Source: an uncultured Ruminococcus sp. | GTDB taxonomy: Bacteria; Bacillota; Clostridia; Oscillospirales; CAG-272 | Length of the DNA: 11,311 nucleotides | Reading direction: 5' to 3' | Assembly: GCA_902796505.1 (NCBI GenBank) | Contig: CADBPA010000035.1 | Location: forward strand, 1 to 11,311 | In this document: positions 1-5,346 of the stretch, piece after piece | Numbering within the stretch: position 1 is the first letter of the stretch | Layout: the number at the start of each line of letters is the position of its first letter | The notes under the pieces: generated by a model | What the model was told of the DNA's origin: nothing | The model's input: the letters and a program-made list of their open reading frames with translations, nothing else | The model's database searches: none | Position numbers and translations under genes: made by a program

Positions 1-24
1 CGGCGGAAAACCGGCAAAAAAACG

Positions 25-49
25 GCGAAAAAAGATAACTTTTTTTCGC
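25..49. other. A/T-rich hairpin upstream of the first promoter
   Basis: GCGAAAAAAG (25-34) can pair with CTTTTTTTCGC (39-49) with one bulged T and an ATAA loop. It could be the tail of a terminator for a gene left of the window. Its A and T tracts also lie just upstream of the -35 box, where an UP element would sit. Nothing else is visible in bases 1-56. Confidence 0.35.
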
Positions 50-56
50 GAAACTC

Positions 57-85
57 TTGACAGAATGTAAAATATCTTGTATAAT
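57..85 (+). promoter_or_regulatory. Consensus sigma-A promoter of the coiled-coil gene
   Basis: TTGACA at 57-62 and TATAAT at 80-85 are separated by exactly 17 bp. All 12 hexamer bases match the consensus. Transcription should begin near base 92, giving a leader of about 40 nt before the ATG at 132. The long open frame technically extends upstream to a TTG at 57, but that TTG is the -35 box itself, so translation from there is excluded if this promoter is used. Confidence 0.88.
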
Positions 86-103
86 AAAGGTAATTAAAAT
101 CAT

Positions 104-126
104 TGCCCGCGAAAGCGGCAGGGAGG
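104..126 (+). promoter_or_regulatory. GAAA-tetraloop hairpin abutting the Shine-Dalgarno sequence
   Basis: Bases 104-110 (TGCCCGC) pair with 115-120 (GCGGCA) with one bulged C, closing a GAAA (GNRA-type) loop at 111-114. The Shine-Dalgarno sequence GGGAGG (121-126) follows directly, 5 nt before the ATG at 132. The hairpin leaves the Shine-Dalgarno sequence single-stranded, so it may stabilise the mRNA 5' end or tune initiation. The pairing was read by eye. Confidence 0.5.
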
Positions 127-131
127 TTATC

Positions 132-1691
132 ATGGATAAGGTTGAATTTGCTGCGCTGAACGACAAGATCAAAGTCGCGCGCAAAAAACTCAGCGGAGAA
201 ATGATGTCCAGAGATCTTACGGCGGCGAAGGAGCTTCGCGCCTCGGATCAGGAGAAAGAAAAAGCCATTGCGACCCTTGTGAAGAAAGAGACTCCCAAGA
301 ACCGGGAAAAGGCGGAAAGCAGTTACGCCCGCTTCACCGAAGCCGTTGACGCATGGAAGGCGCTTCAGGAGGAGATCGACGGTCAGCTCGCCGATCTGCA
401 CGAAGACGAGGCGGCGCGCGCCGGGGCAATGCCGAAGAAAACGAACAAATTCGCCAAAGAGGACGGCGCGTTCTCGTCTGCGATCGACGCGGAGCGGAAA
501 AAGCACCTCGCCCTTCTTGCCGACGTGCGTTGGCCGGAGGAGGCCGAAGAGCCGGAAGAAGAGCCTGCTCCCGTAGAGGAAGAAGCCCCGGTCGAAGAGC
601 CGGCGCCGGTCGAGGAAGCGCAGCCCGAAGAGATCGCCGAAGAAGCCCCCGAAGCCGAAATCGAGAAAGAAGAGGAGACCGAAGAGATGAAACCCGAAGA
701 GAATCCCGTCGAAGAAAAAGACGAAGAATACGAGAACGTCAGAGTCATCCGTCATAAGCCCCGCGTTCTGATCGCCCCGGTCAACATCGATATTTCCGAG
801 ACGGTCGAGCAGGTCGCAAACGCCGTGCTGAACAAGGTCCAGCAGAGCATGGAGAAGCGCATCGCTACATATTTTGAAAATCTCGAATTTCCCGAAGTCG
901 CCGTCGCGGCTCCGGTCTATGCGGACGGTCAGCCCTTGAATGCGGCTCCCGCGGCACCCGTTGCCGAGAAAACCGCGGCTTACAGCCCGCGCGTTGCCGA
1001 AGCCGGCCAGCAGCTCATCGCCGACGAGGAGGAAGTCCTCGGCAAGCTTACGGCGCTTCTTGACAATCTGAAAAACATCACTGCGTCGATCGAGCAGCTT
1101 TCCTCGTCCTATCTGGAACTCGCCGGCAAGTGCAAAGACGCCGTGGAGCTTCAGAAGCAGACCAACGAGATGCAGCGCCGCACCTTCCGCGAGCAGCAGG
1201 GTATCCAGGTCAGCCAGCGCGTCATCCGCGACGACCAGGTCACCATCGCGCAGGAGCAGGTCGTTTCGGTCGAGAACCAGAACGCCGTGATGGAGCAGCA
1301 GAAGGCGCTCACCGAGCAGCAGATCCTCGTCGCCGAGGCTCAGCAGGCGATCATCGATACGCAGGTCGCCGTGGACGACGCGATGAAGGCGATCATGCTC
1401 TCTCAGCAGGATCTCATCAACGATCAGCAGCAGCTCGTCGAGGGCAACGAAAAAGCGATCGAGATGCAGCGTGACGTCATCGCCCGCCAGGGTGAAGTCG
1501 CCGCCGCGCAGAAGGAAGCCCTTGCAACTCAGAAGCAGATCCAGAGAGATCAGAAGAACGCCAACGAGCGCCAGGCGGAGACCGCCGAAGCGCAGAAGGC
1601 TGTGATGGAGGACGTTCAGAAGATCGCCAAAGCGCAGAAGCCGATTCGCAGAAGATCCGGCAAAGCCGCCGAGGGCGTTTCCGAAGAATAA
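132..1691 (+). CDS. Uncharacterised glutamine-heptad coiled-coil protein
   Basis: I do not recognise this 519-residue protein. Its N-terminal ~130 residues are charged and helical-looking, with many Lys, Glu and Ala. Residues 134-199 form a very acidic Glu/Pro linker with PVEE-type repeats. A short more ordered stretch follows (about 200-260, including VRVIRHKPRVLIAPVNIDIS), then an Ala/Pro-rich spacer near 275-310. Residues 341-508 are 24 consecutive heptads, mostly beginning with Gln and mostly aliphatic at the fourth position. The C-terminus is basic then acidic (IRRRSGK to SEE). There is no signal peptide or membrane segment, so a cytoplasmic filament-like or scaffolding role is an inference only. 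The ATG at 132 was chosen because GGGAGG lies 5 nt upstream and the promoter occupies 57-85. It appears to be transcribed alone, with its own promoter and a terminator at 1791-1832. Confidence 0.85.
   Translation: MDKVEFAALNDKIKVARKKLSGEMMSRDLTAAKELRASDQEKEKAIATLVKKETPKNREKAESSYARFTEAVDAWKALQEEIDGQLADLHEDEAARAGAMPKKTNKFAKEDGAFSSAIDAERKKHLALLADVRWPEEAEEPEEEPAPVEEEAPVEEPAPVEEAQPEEIAEEAPEAEIEKEEETEEMKPEENPVEEKDEEYENVRVIRHKPRVLIAPVNIDISETVEQVANAVLNKVQQSMEKRIATYFENLEFPEVAVAAPVYADGQPLNAAPAAPVAEKTAAYSPRVAEAGQQLIADEEEVLGKLTALLDNLKNITASIEQLSSSYLELAGKCKDAVELQKQTNEMQRRTFREQQGIQVSQRVIRDDQVTIAQEQVVSVENQNAVMEQQKALTEQQILVAEAQQAIIDTQVAVDDAMKAIMLSQQDLINDQQQLVEGNEKAIEMQRDVIARQGEVAAAQKEALATQKQIQRDQKNANERQAETAEAQKAVMEDVQKIAKAQKPIRRRSGKAAEGVSEE
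1152..1655 (+). repeat. 24-heptad repeat encoding a Gln-first coiled coil
   Basis: From residue 341 to 508 the frame divides into 24 seven-residue units with no insertion or skip. Gln is first in 21 of them; the exceptions begin with Met, Asn and Val. Position 4 is Ile, Val, Leu or Ala in most units, as in QKALTEQ and QQAIIDT. The repeat is at protein level: Gln codons are mainly CAG, but the units differ enough in DNA sequence that this is not a recent tandem duplication. Confidence 0.85.
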
Positions 1692-1781
1692 TTTTCCGCC
1701 CCTCTCCAACCCCTCTCCCGTCCGTCGCGCCCGATTTTTGCCGGGACGGCACCGTGCGGCGCACCGTAGGGAGCAAAAAAG

Positions 1782-1832
1782 AAAAAACCTCCCCGTTATG
1801 TTCGGAAAATCTCTTGACATAACGGGGTTTTT
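1782..1832. terminator. Bidirectional intrinsic terminator between convergent genes
   Basis: CCCCGTTATGT (1791-1801) pairs perfectly with ACATAACGGGG (1817-1827), an 11-bp stem with a 15-nt loop. On the plus strand the stem is followed by TTTTTATT. On the minus strand it is followed by two T6 tracts (the A tracts at 1775-1787). It can therefore end both the coiled-coil gene and the leftward spoVG transcript. The right arm also contains part of a perfect promoter (1814-1842). Confidence 0.85.
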
Positions 1833-1842
1833 ATTATATAAT
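1814..1842 (+). promoter_or_regulatory. Consensus sigma-A promoter nested in the terminator, antisense to spoVG
   Basis: TTGACA (1814-1819) and TATAAT (1837-1842) are separated by exactly 17 bp, again a 12/12 match, and the flank ctcTTGACA is the same as at the 57-85 promoter. The -35 box lies across the loop and right arm of the terminator hairpin. Transcription would start near 1849 and run through spoVG in antisense toward murC, whose own upstream region has no clear promoter. The inverted repeat over the -35 box could also act as an operator. The sequence is directly seen; promoter activity is inferred. Confidence 0.7.
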
Positions 1843-1870
1843 ATATGGTAGGGAAGTATGCCGCAAACGA

Positions 1871-2167
1871 TCAGAATGCCAGCGGCTCTTCCATCGCGTC
1901 ATGCTCGGCGGCGACCAGCTGGACCTGATAGGCGTCGATCACGGCGCGCTCCATCTCCCGGCGGAAATCGGCGTTGATCGGATGCACGATATCGCGGAAA
2001 CTGCCGTCCGGGCTTTTCCGCGAGGGCATGACGATAAAATACCGCTCTCTTGCGTAGATCACTTTAATGTCGTGCACGGCGAGGGCGTCGTCGAAGGTGA
2101 CCGAGACGACGGCTTTCATCGGTCCTTCGTCAAAGAATTTTCTGATCTTGATGTCGGTGATTTGCAT
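1871..2167 (-). CDS. spoVG: SpoVG family regulatory protein
   Basis: This is a 98-residue protein that matches SpoVG along its whole length. It begins MQITDIKIRKF, continues with MKAVVSVTFDDALAVHDIKVI, and carries the family's MPSRKSPDGSFRDIVHPIN segment before a helical C-terminus. SpoVG proteins are small nucleic-acid-binding regulators that affect sporulation septation, cell envelope and virulence genes in Bacillota. AAAGGA (2181-2176 on the minus strand) is 8 nt from the ATG, which supports the start. It is divergent from murC and convergent with the coiled-coil gene, with a shared bidirectional terminator. A strong rightward promoter lies just beyond its 3' end and could produce antisense RNA over the whole gene. 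Confidence 0.96.
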   Translation of the reverse strand: MQITDIKIRKFFDEGPMKAVVSVTFDDALAVHDIKVIYARERYFIVMPSRKSPDGSFRDIVHPINADFRREMERAVIDAYQVQLVAAEHDAMEEPLAF

Positions 2168-2206
2168 AATAATGATCCTTTCTTTCTTTTCCTTGAGTGT
2201 CTTTTA

Positions 2207-2218
2207 CAGGGGACCCTG
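2207..2218. promoter_or_regulatory. Operator-like inverted repeat at the predicted spoVG start site
   Basis: CAGGG (2207-2211) and CCCTG (2214-2218) form a perfect inverted repeat around a 2-bp GA centre. On the minus strand it begins about 6 bp after the spoVG -10 box, so it overlaps the predicted +1. The centre is too short for a full hairpin loop, which favours a protein-binding site over an RNA structure. Confidence 0.4.
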
Positions 2219-2223
2219 CATAT

Positions 2224-2254
2224 ATTATACAGGAAGAATATGAAGAATATTCAA
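2224..2254 (-). promoter_or_regulatory. Probable spoVG promoter
   Basis: On the minus strand a perfect TATAAT lies at 2229-2224. The best -35 candidate is TTGAAT at 2254-2249 (4/6 matches) with a long 19-bp spacer. A -10 box this good about 57 bp from the start codon is probably used, although the -35 is weak. I see no clear sigma-H type match like the one that drives B. subtilis spoVG. Confidence 0.45.
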
Positions 2255-2292
2255 ACGATTTGAAAACTTTTTCCGAACAAATCGTGAACAAA
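2233..2292. repeat. Cluster of short direct and inverted repeats between spoVG and murC
   Basis: Three small elements lie between the divergent genes. GAAGAATAT occurs twice in tandem (2233-2241, 2242-2250). ACGATTTG (2255-2262) and CAAATCGT (2278-2285) are an 8-bp inverted repeat around 15 bp. GAACAAA occurs twice (2275-2281, 2286-2292) with an 11-bp period, about one helical turn. Together they suggest binding sites controlling one or both genes, but chance is possible in this A/T-rich gap. Confidence 0.4.
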
Positions 2293-2323
2293 CTGTAAAA
2301 AGAACCGAACGGAGCGGCACAGC

Positions 2324-3748
2324 TTGCAGAATCTTGAACATTCCCGATCAGGATTTTTACAAGAAACGGATTTTTTCAACTCGAAGGACGCGCAAAAACA
2401 GAAATCGAAAAACGTCTTTTTTCTCGGCATCGGCGGCGTCTCGATGAGCGCGCTGGCGCGCTTTTCGCACTCGCTCGGCTTCGCGGTGTCCGGCTCGGAC
2501 CGCTCGCGGCAGGGGCTTTCCGCTTTGCGCCGGGAAGGGATCCGCGCGATTTTCGGGCACAGAGCCGAAAATCTCCCCGAAGGCTGCGACCTTCTGGTGT
2601 ATTCTCTGGCGATTCCGGAGGATTGCCCGGAATATCTCGCCGCGCGTGCGCGCGGCGTCCCGGCGGTCTCTCGCGCCGAATATCTCGGAGCCCTGATGCC
2701 GCTGTTTCACCACCGTATCGGTATTGCCGGAAGCCACGGCAAAAGCACCGTCACCGCGATGGTCGAGCGGATCTTTTCCTTCGCTTACCGGTATCCGACC
2801 GTCTTTTCCGGCGCGCCGCTCTCGGTCGGCTCGCAGGATTCCTACCGCCCCGGCGGCAGAGAAACGCTGATCTTCGAGGCGTGCGAATACAAGGACTCCT
2901 TCCTGCGCTTTTCGCCCACCGTCGCCGTCGCGCTCGATCTCGAACTCGATCACACCGATTATTTCCCCTCGCTTGCCGCGCTGAAAGAATCCTTCCATAG
3001 ATATCTCTCGCGCGCCGACCTCGCCGTCCTCTCGGCGGATGACGAAAACCTAAAAGAGATCCTTCCGTCTCTGACGGCAAGGAAGGTCGTCCTTTTCGGC
3101 GAGAGCGCACGCGCCGATTACCGCATCCTGCATCCGAGCGAAGATCACGGCTATTACCGCTTCGTTTTATCGCACACGGGTCGCCCCATCGCGCAGATCT
3201 CGCTGAACGTCCCCGGCCGTTTTCAGATGAGCAACGCCGCCGCTGCCGCCGCCGTCGCGGTCGAATCGGGGATCTCCCCGTCGCTTGCCGCCGCCGCGCT
3301 CTCCTGCTTTTCGGGCATTCCGCGGCGCATGGAGCGGATCGGAAGCTTTCTCGGCAGAACGGTCTATTACGATTACGCGCATCACCCCACCGAGATCGCC
3401 TCGGTGATCCGGGCGGCAAAGCAGATGCACGGCGAGAAGATCACCGTCCTGTTCCGGCCGCATACCTACACGAGAACGCAGGCGCTCTTCGCCGAGTTTG
3501 CCGCGGCGCTCTCGGAGGCGACCTCCGGCTTCCTTTTCCCAATCGATCCGGTCCGGGAAGACCCGATCCCCGGCGTCAGCTCGGAATCGCTCGCCGCGGC
3601 GTGCGGAAGCCTTCTTCCGATCCCCGAAGACCTCTCTCTTCCGGAATTTCTCCCGGCCGCCCTTGCCGATACCGAAGGCCCGATCCTCCTTCTGGGGGCA
3701 GGCGATCTCTCGGGGGTCCGGTCTTTGCTCTGCCCCGAACGGGCGTGA
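2324..3748 (+). CDS. murC: UDP-N-acetylmuramate--L-alanine ligase
   Basis: MurC attaches L-alanine to UDP-N-acetylmuramate using ATP, the first step of the peptidoglycan stem peptide, in the cytoplasm. The 474-residue product shows the three Mur-ligase domains: an N-terminal Rossmann domain with GIGGVSMSALA (35-45), a central ATPase domain with a P-loop GSHGKST (K140), EACEYKDSF (from 185) and LDHTDYF (208-214), and a C-terminal domain with YDYAHHPTEI (from 349) and FRPHTYTRTQ. The P-loop has Ser where many MurC proteins have Thr, which still fits the motif. The start is a TTG at 2324 with GGAG 9 nt upstream. No ATG or GTG lies between it and the first domain, so the protein has about 30 residues before VFFLGIGG, somewhat long for the family. 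A signal-anchored unknown gene follows after 23 bp. Confidence 0.96.
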   Translation: MQNLEHSRSGFLQETDFFNSKDAQKQKSKNVFFLGIGGVSMSALARFSHSLGFAVSGSDRSRQGLSALRREGIRAIFGHRAENLPEGCDLLVYSLAIPEDCPEYLAARARGVPAVSRAEYLGALMPLFHHRIGIAGSHGKSTVTAMVERIFSFAYRYPTVFSGAPLSVGSQDSYRPGGRETLIFEACEYKDSFLRFSPTVAVALDLELDHTDYFPSLAALKESFHRYLSRADLAVLSADDENLKEILPSLTARKVVLFGESARADYRILHPSEDHGYYRFVLSHTGRPIAQISLNVPGRFQMSNAAAAAAVAVESGISPSLAAAALSCFSGIPRRMERIGSFLGRTVYYDYAHHPTEIASVIRAAKQMHGEKITVLFRPHTYTRTQALFAEFAAALSEATSGFLFPIDPVREDPIPGVSSESLAAACGSLLPIPEDLSLPEFLPAALADTEGPILLLGAGDLSGVRSLLCPERA

Positions 3749-3771
3749 ATTTTTCAAACGAAAGGAAACGA

Positions 3772-4632
3772 ATGATGAAAAGAAGTTACAAACGGGCGGC
3801 ACTGCTGCTCCTTGTCCCGATCCTTCTGGCGATGACGATGCTCCTGCGCGTTCTGCCGAACGCCGCGCGCAAGAATGCGGAACAGGACGAAGAGATCACC
3901 GGCATGATCACCGCAATGCCCGGCGCGCTCGTCGAAAACGACGGTTACCTGAGCATGACCTTCCGTTTCCTTGTGAACTCCGAGCAGGAGACCGCGCTGC
4001 GCACCGGCGCCGACCGCGCCCGCGTCTTTCTGACGGCGGAGCGATATGACGAACGCGCCGGCGCACCGACCTACGAGGCGGGCGGCGACTATGCGCTCAC
4101 CGAAGCCGAGGACAATTTCTGGCTCGGCGGCGTCAGCTATAATCTCTATTCCATCACCCTCTACGGTCTCGGCTCCGCCGATTACGATACGCGTTATACC
4201 GCAAGGCTCTTCTTCGCGGTGACCAAAAACGGCGTGGAGACGGTCTATTCCTCGCCCTTTGCCGAAAAGGACAACGCCGTCAGCCTCTTTGACGCCGCGC
4301 TGATGACCTACTGCGACCGCACGATGCTGATGAATCCCACGCATCCCTATGAAACGATGATGGGCGACTACTCGCCCTGCCGCGATCTGACCGCGCTCGA
4401 ACCCTGCCTCGCCTCCCGCGTTCTTCTGGAAGTGAAGGACGGCGAGGTCGTTGACCTCTACGAGCGGCAGGGGCTTTACCCCATCTATACCTATCATTAT
4501 TTTGACGGCGTCCTGACCATCTCGCTCGATGGCGCCGATCTTCCCGAAGGCGTTCTGCGCCACGTCGTCGTCAACGGCACGGACCGCTGGTTCGAGGTTT
4601 CGGACGGCAAGGTCCGCCTCGGTATTGAGTAA
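3772..4632 (+). CDS. Membrane-anchored or secreted protein of unknown function
   Basis: The product is 286 residues and I do not recognise its family. Residues 3-8 are basic (KRSYKR) and 9-28 hydrophobic, so it is exported or held by an N-terminal anchor; there is no lipobox cysteine. The remainder looks beta-rich and acidic, with many Tyr and Asp. The segment ARLFFAV...GVETVYSS followed by SLFDAAL (from residue 144) reminds me, from memory only, of short conserved stretches in large clostridial surface proteins. Three extracytoplasmic cysteines are present (TYCDR, SPCRD, EPCLA). The longer frame upstream overlaps murC out of frame; AAAGGA (3761-3766) 5 nt before the ATG at 3772 fixes the start, though the next codon is also ATG. 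It sits 23 bp after murC and 29 bp before the DUF523 gene, so co-transcription is likely and an envelope role possible. Confidence 0.85.
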   Translation: MMKRSYKRAALLLLVPILLAMTMLLRVLPNAARKNAEQDEEITGMITAMPGALVENDGYLSMTFRFLVNSEQETALRTGADRARVFLTAERYDERAGAPTYEAGGDYALTEAEDNFWLGGVSYNLYSITLYGLGSADYDTRYTARLFFAVTKNGVETVYSSPFAEKDNAVSLFDAALMTYCDRTMLMNPTHPYETMMGDYSPCRDLTALEPCLASRVLLEVKDGEVVDLYERQGLYPIYTYHYFDGVLTISLDGADLPEGVLRHVVVNGTDRWFEVSDGKVRLGIE

Positions 4633-4661
4633 GCCGGAAGGCTTTCGGGAAAACTCTGAAA

Positions 4662-5141
4662 ATGAGCGGAAAAACCAAAGAAAAACTCCTGATCAGCGCC
4701 TGCCTGCTCGGCGTTCCCTGCCGGTATGACGGCAGAGCGGTCACCGCGATCACACCGTCCGATCTTGCCGCGCTCTCCGAGCGGTACGAGCTGATCCCGG
4801 TCTGCCCGGAGATCTACGGGGGGCTGCCGACGCCGCGCGTGCCGTCCGAACGGATCGGAGGGCGTGTGATGAACCGAGAGGGCGGCGACGTGACCGAAAA
4901 CTACGCACGGGGTGCCGCGTCTACCCGAAAGATCGCGCAGGCGCTCGGCGCAAAAATCGCTCTTCTGAAAGAGCGAAGCCCCTCCTGCGGCGTGGGAAAG
5001 ATCTACGACGGCAGTTTTTCGGGGAGGCTGATCCCCGGCGACGGCGTGACCGCCGAGGCACTGCGCGAGGACGGCGTGGCGCTCTTCGGGGAGAGCGAGC
5101 TTTCGGAACTGATCGGCGGCGATCGATCGCCGCGAGGGTAA
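4662..5141 (+). CDS. DUF523 / TudS-like iron-sulfur protein
   Basis: This 159-residue protein has the DUF523 pattern: SACLLGVPCRYDG (12-24), VCPE (47-50), GGLPTPRVPSE (53-63) and ERSPSCGVG (104-112). Characterised members of this family, TudS, are [4Fe-4S] enzymes that remove sulfur from thiouracil, and related activity on 4-thiouridine is reported. Cys14, Cys48 and Cys109 are the likely cluster ligands; Cys20 is a further conserved cysteine of the SACLLGxxCRYDG motif. The true substrate here is not shown by the sequence, since many family members are uncharacterised. The ATG at 4662 has only a weak upstream GGGA, so translation may depend on coupling to the gene before it (29-bp gap). An AAGCC-GGAA-GGCTT mini-hairpin (4631-4644) lies in that gap. 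Confidence 0.88.
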   Translation: MSGKTKEKLLISACLLGVPCRYDGRAVTAITPSDLAALSERYELIPVCPEIYGGLPTPRVPSERIGGRVMNREGGDVTENYARGAASTRKIAQALGAKIALLKERSPSCGVGKIYDGSFSGRLIPGDGVTAEALREDGVALFGESELSELIGGDRSPRG

Positions 5142-5180
5142 GTTTCCCCGCAAAAAATCTCTGCGATCCGAATGGATCGC
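5116..5180. repeat. Two hairpin-forming palindromes at the 3' end of the DUF523 gene
   Basis: GCGGCGATCGATCGCCGC (5116-5133) is an 18-bp perfect palindrome inside the last codons of the DUF523 gene. About 30 bp later, GCGATCC (5163-5169) and GGATCGC (5174-5180) form a 7-bp stem with a GAAT loop. Both contain the core GCGATC. Neither is followed by a T tract, so they are not typical intrinsic terminators. They could protect an mRNA end, mark a processing site or bind a protein. Confidence 0.5.
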
Positions 5181-5199
5181 TATCCTGTCAAAAGAAAGA

Positions 5200-5293
5200 G
5201 GTGAGCCCATGGACAGCGGCGGACGAAGTAGCACGCAGCCACGATCAAAAGCGAATACCGCGCCGCGGTGCCAAAAGGCTCTCCGGGCTTTTT
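5200..5293 (+). promoter_or_regulatory. Putative structured regulatory leader of mgtE
   Basis: The 205 bp before mgtE hold no credible gene but fold plausibly. GG and GAGCC (5200-5207) pair with GGCTC and CC (5277-5284) around a U-U mismatch as a P1-like helix. GCGGCG (5216-5221) pairs with CGCCGC (5261-5266) inside it. The same GGCTC (5277-5281) can instead join a hairpin spanning 5273-5293 that ends in five T's, so the two states exclude each other. This resembles a riboswitch. The inner loop of about 39 nt is much too short for the M-box that often controls mgtE, although GGTGAG and GTGCCAAAAGGCTC faintly recall M-box flanks. The pairings are by eye and the ligand is unknown. Confidence 0.4.
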
Positions 5294-5312
5294 CCTGCCT
5301 GTCGTGAGTCTG

Positions 5313-5344
5313 TTTGCTCCGCGAACCAACGTGAAAGGAGCAAA
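5313..5344 (+). promoter_or_regulatory. Stem that sequesters the mgtE ribosome binding site
   Basis: TTTGCTCC (5313-5320) is perfectly complementary to GGAGCAAA (5337-5344). The second arm contains the Shine-Dalgarno GGAG (5337-5340), 6 nt before the ATG at 5347. The loop is 16 nt. When folded, the stem would hide the ribosome binding site, a common translational expression platform. It strengthens the case that the preceding leader regulates mgtE. Confidence 0.6.
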
Positions 5345-5346
5345 AT

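Noticed and set aside
132..1691. Methyl-accepting chemotaxis or SMC-like identity for the coiled-coil protein
   Set aside because: There is no membrane segment, HAMP-like region, MCP signalling tip or ATP-binding motif; only the coiled-coil character is shared.
1858..1977. 39-codon plus-strand frame with an AGGG upstream, just after the antisense promoter
   Set aside because: The product is a low-complexity Arg-rich string antisense to spoVG, and the AGGG would lie at the very 5' end of the predicted transcript. A start site there is plausible, a gene is not supported.
1901..2263. 120-codon plus-strand frame across spoVG
   Set aside because: It mirrors spoVG and has no ribosome binding site or family match.
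5220..5262. glnA-type glutamine riboswitch or T-box fragment
   Set aside because: GGACGAAGTAG and ATACCGCG resemble pieces of these RNAs, but the remaining conserved parts and the overall lengths do not fit, and the downstream gene is a Mg2+ channel.
5142..5346. M-box magnesium riboswitch
   Set aside because: GGTGAG and GTGCCAAAAGGCTC recall M-box flanks, but the internal conserved loops are missing and the candidate aptamer is much too short.
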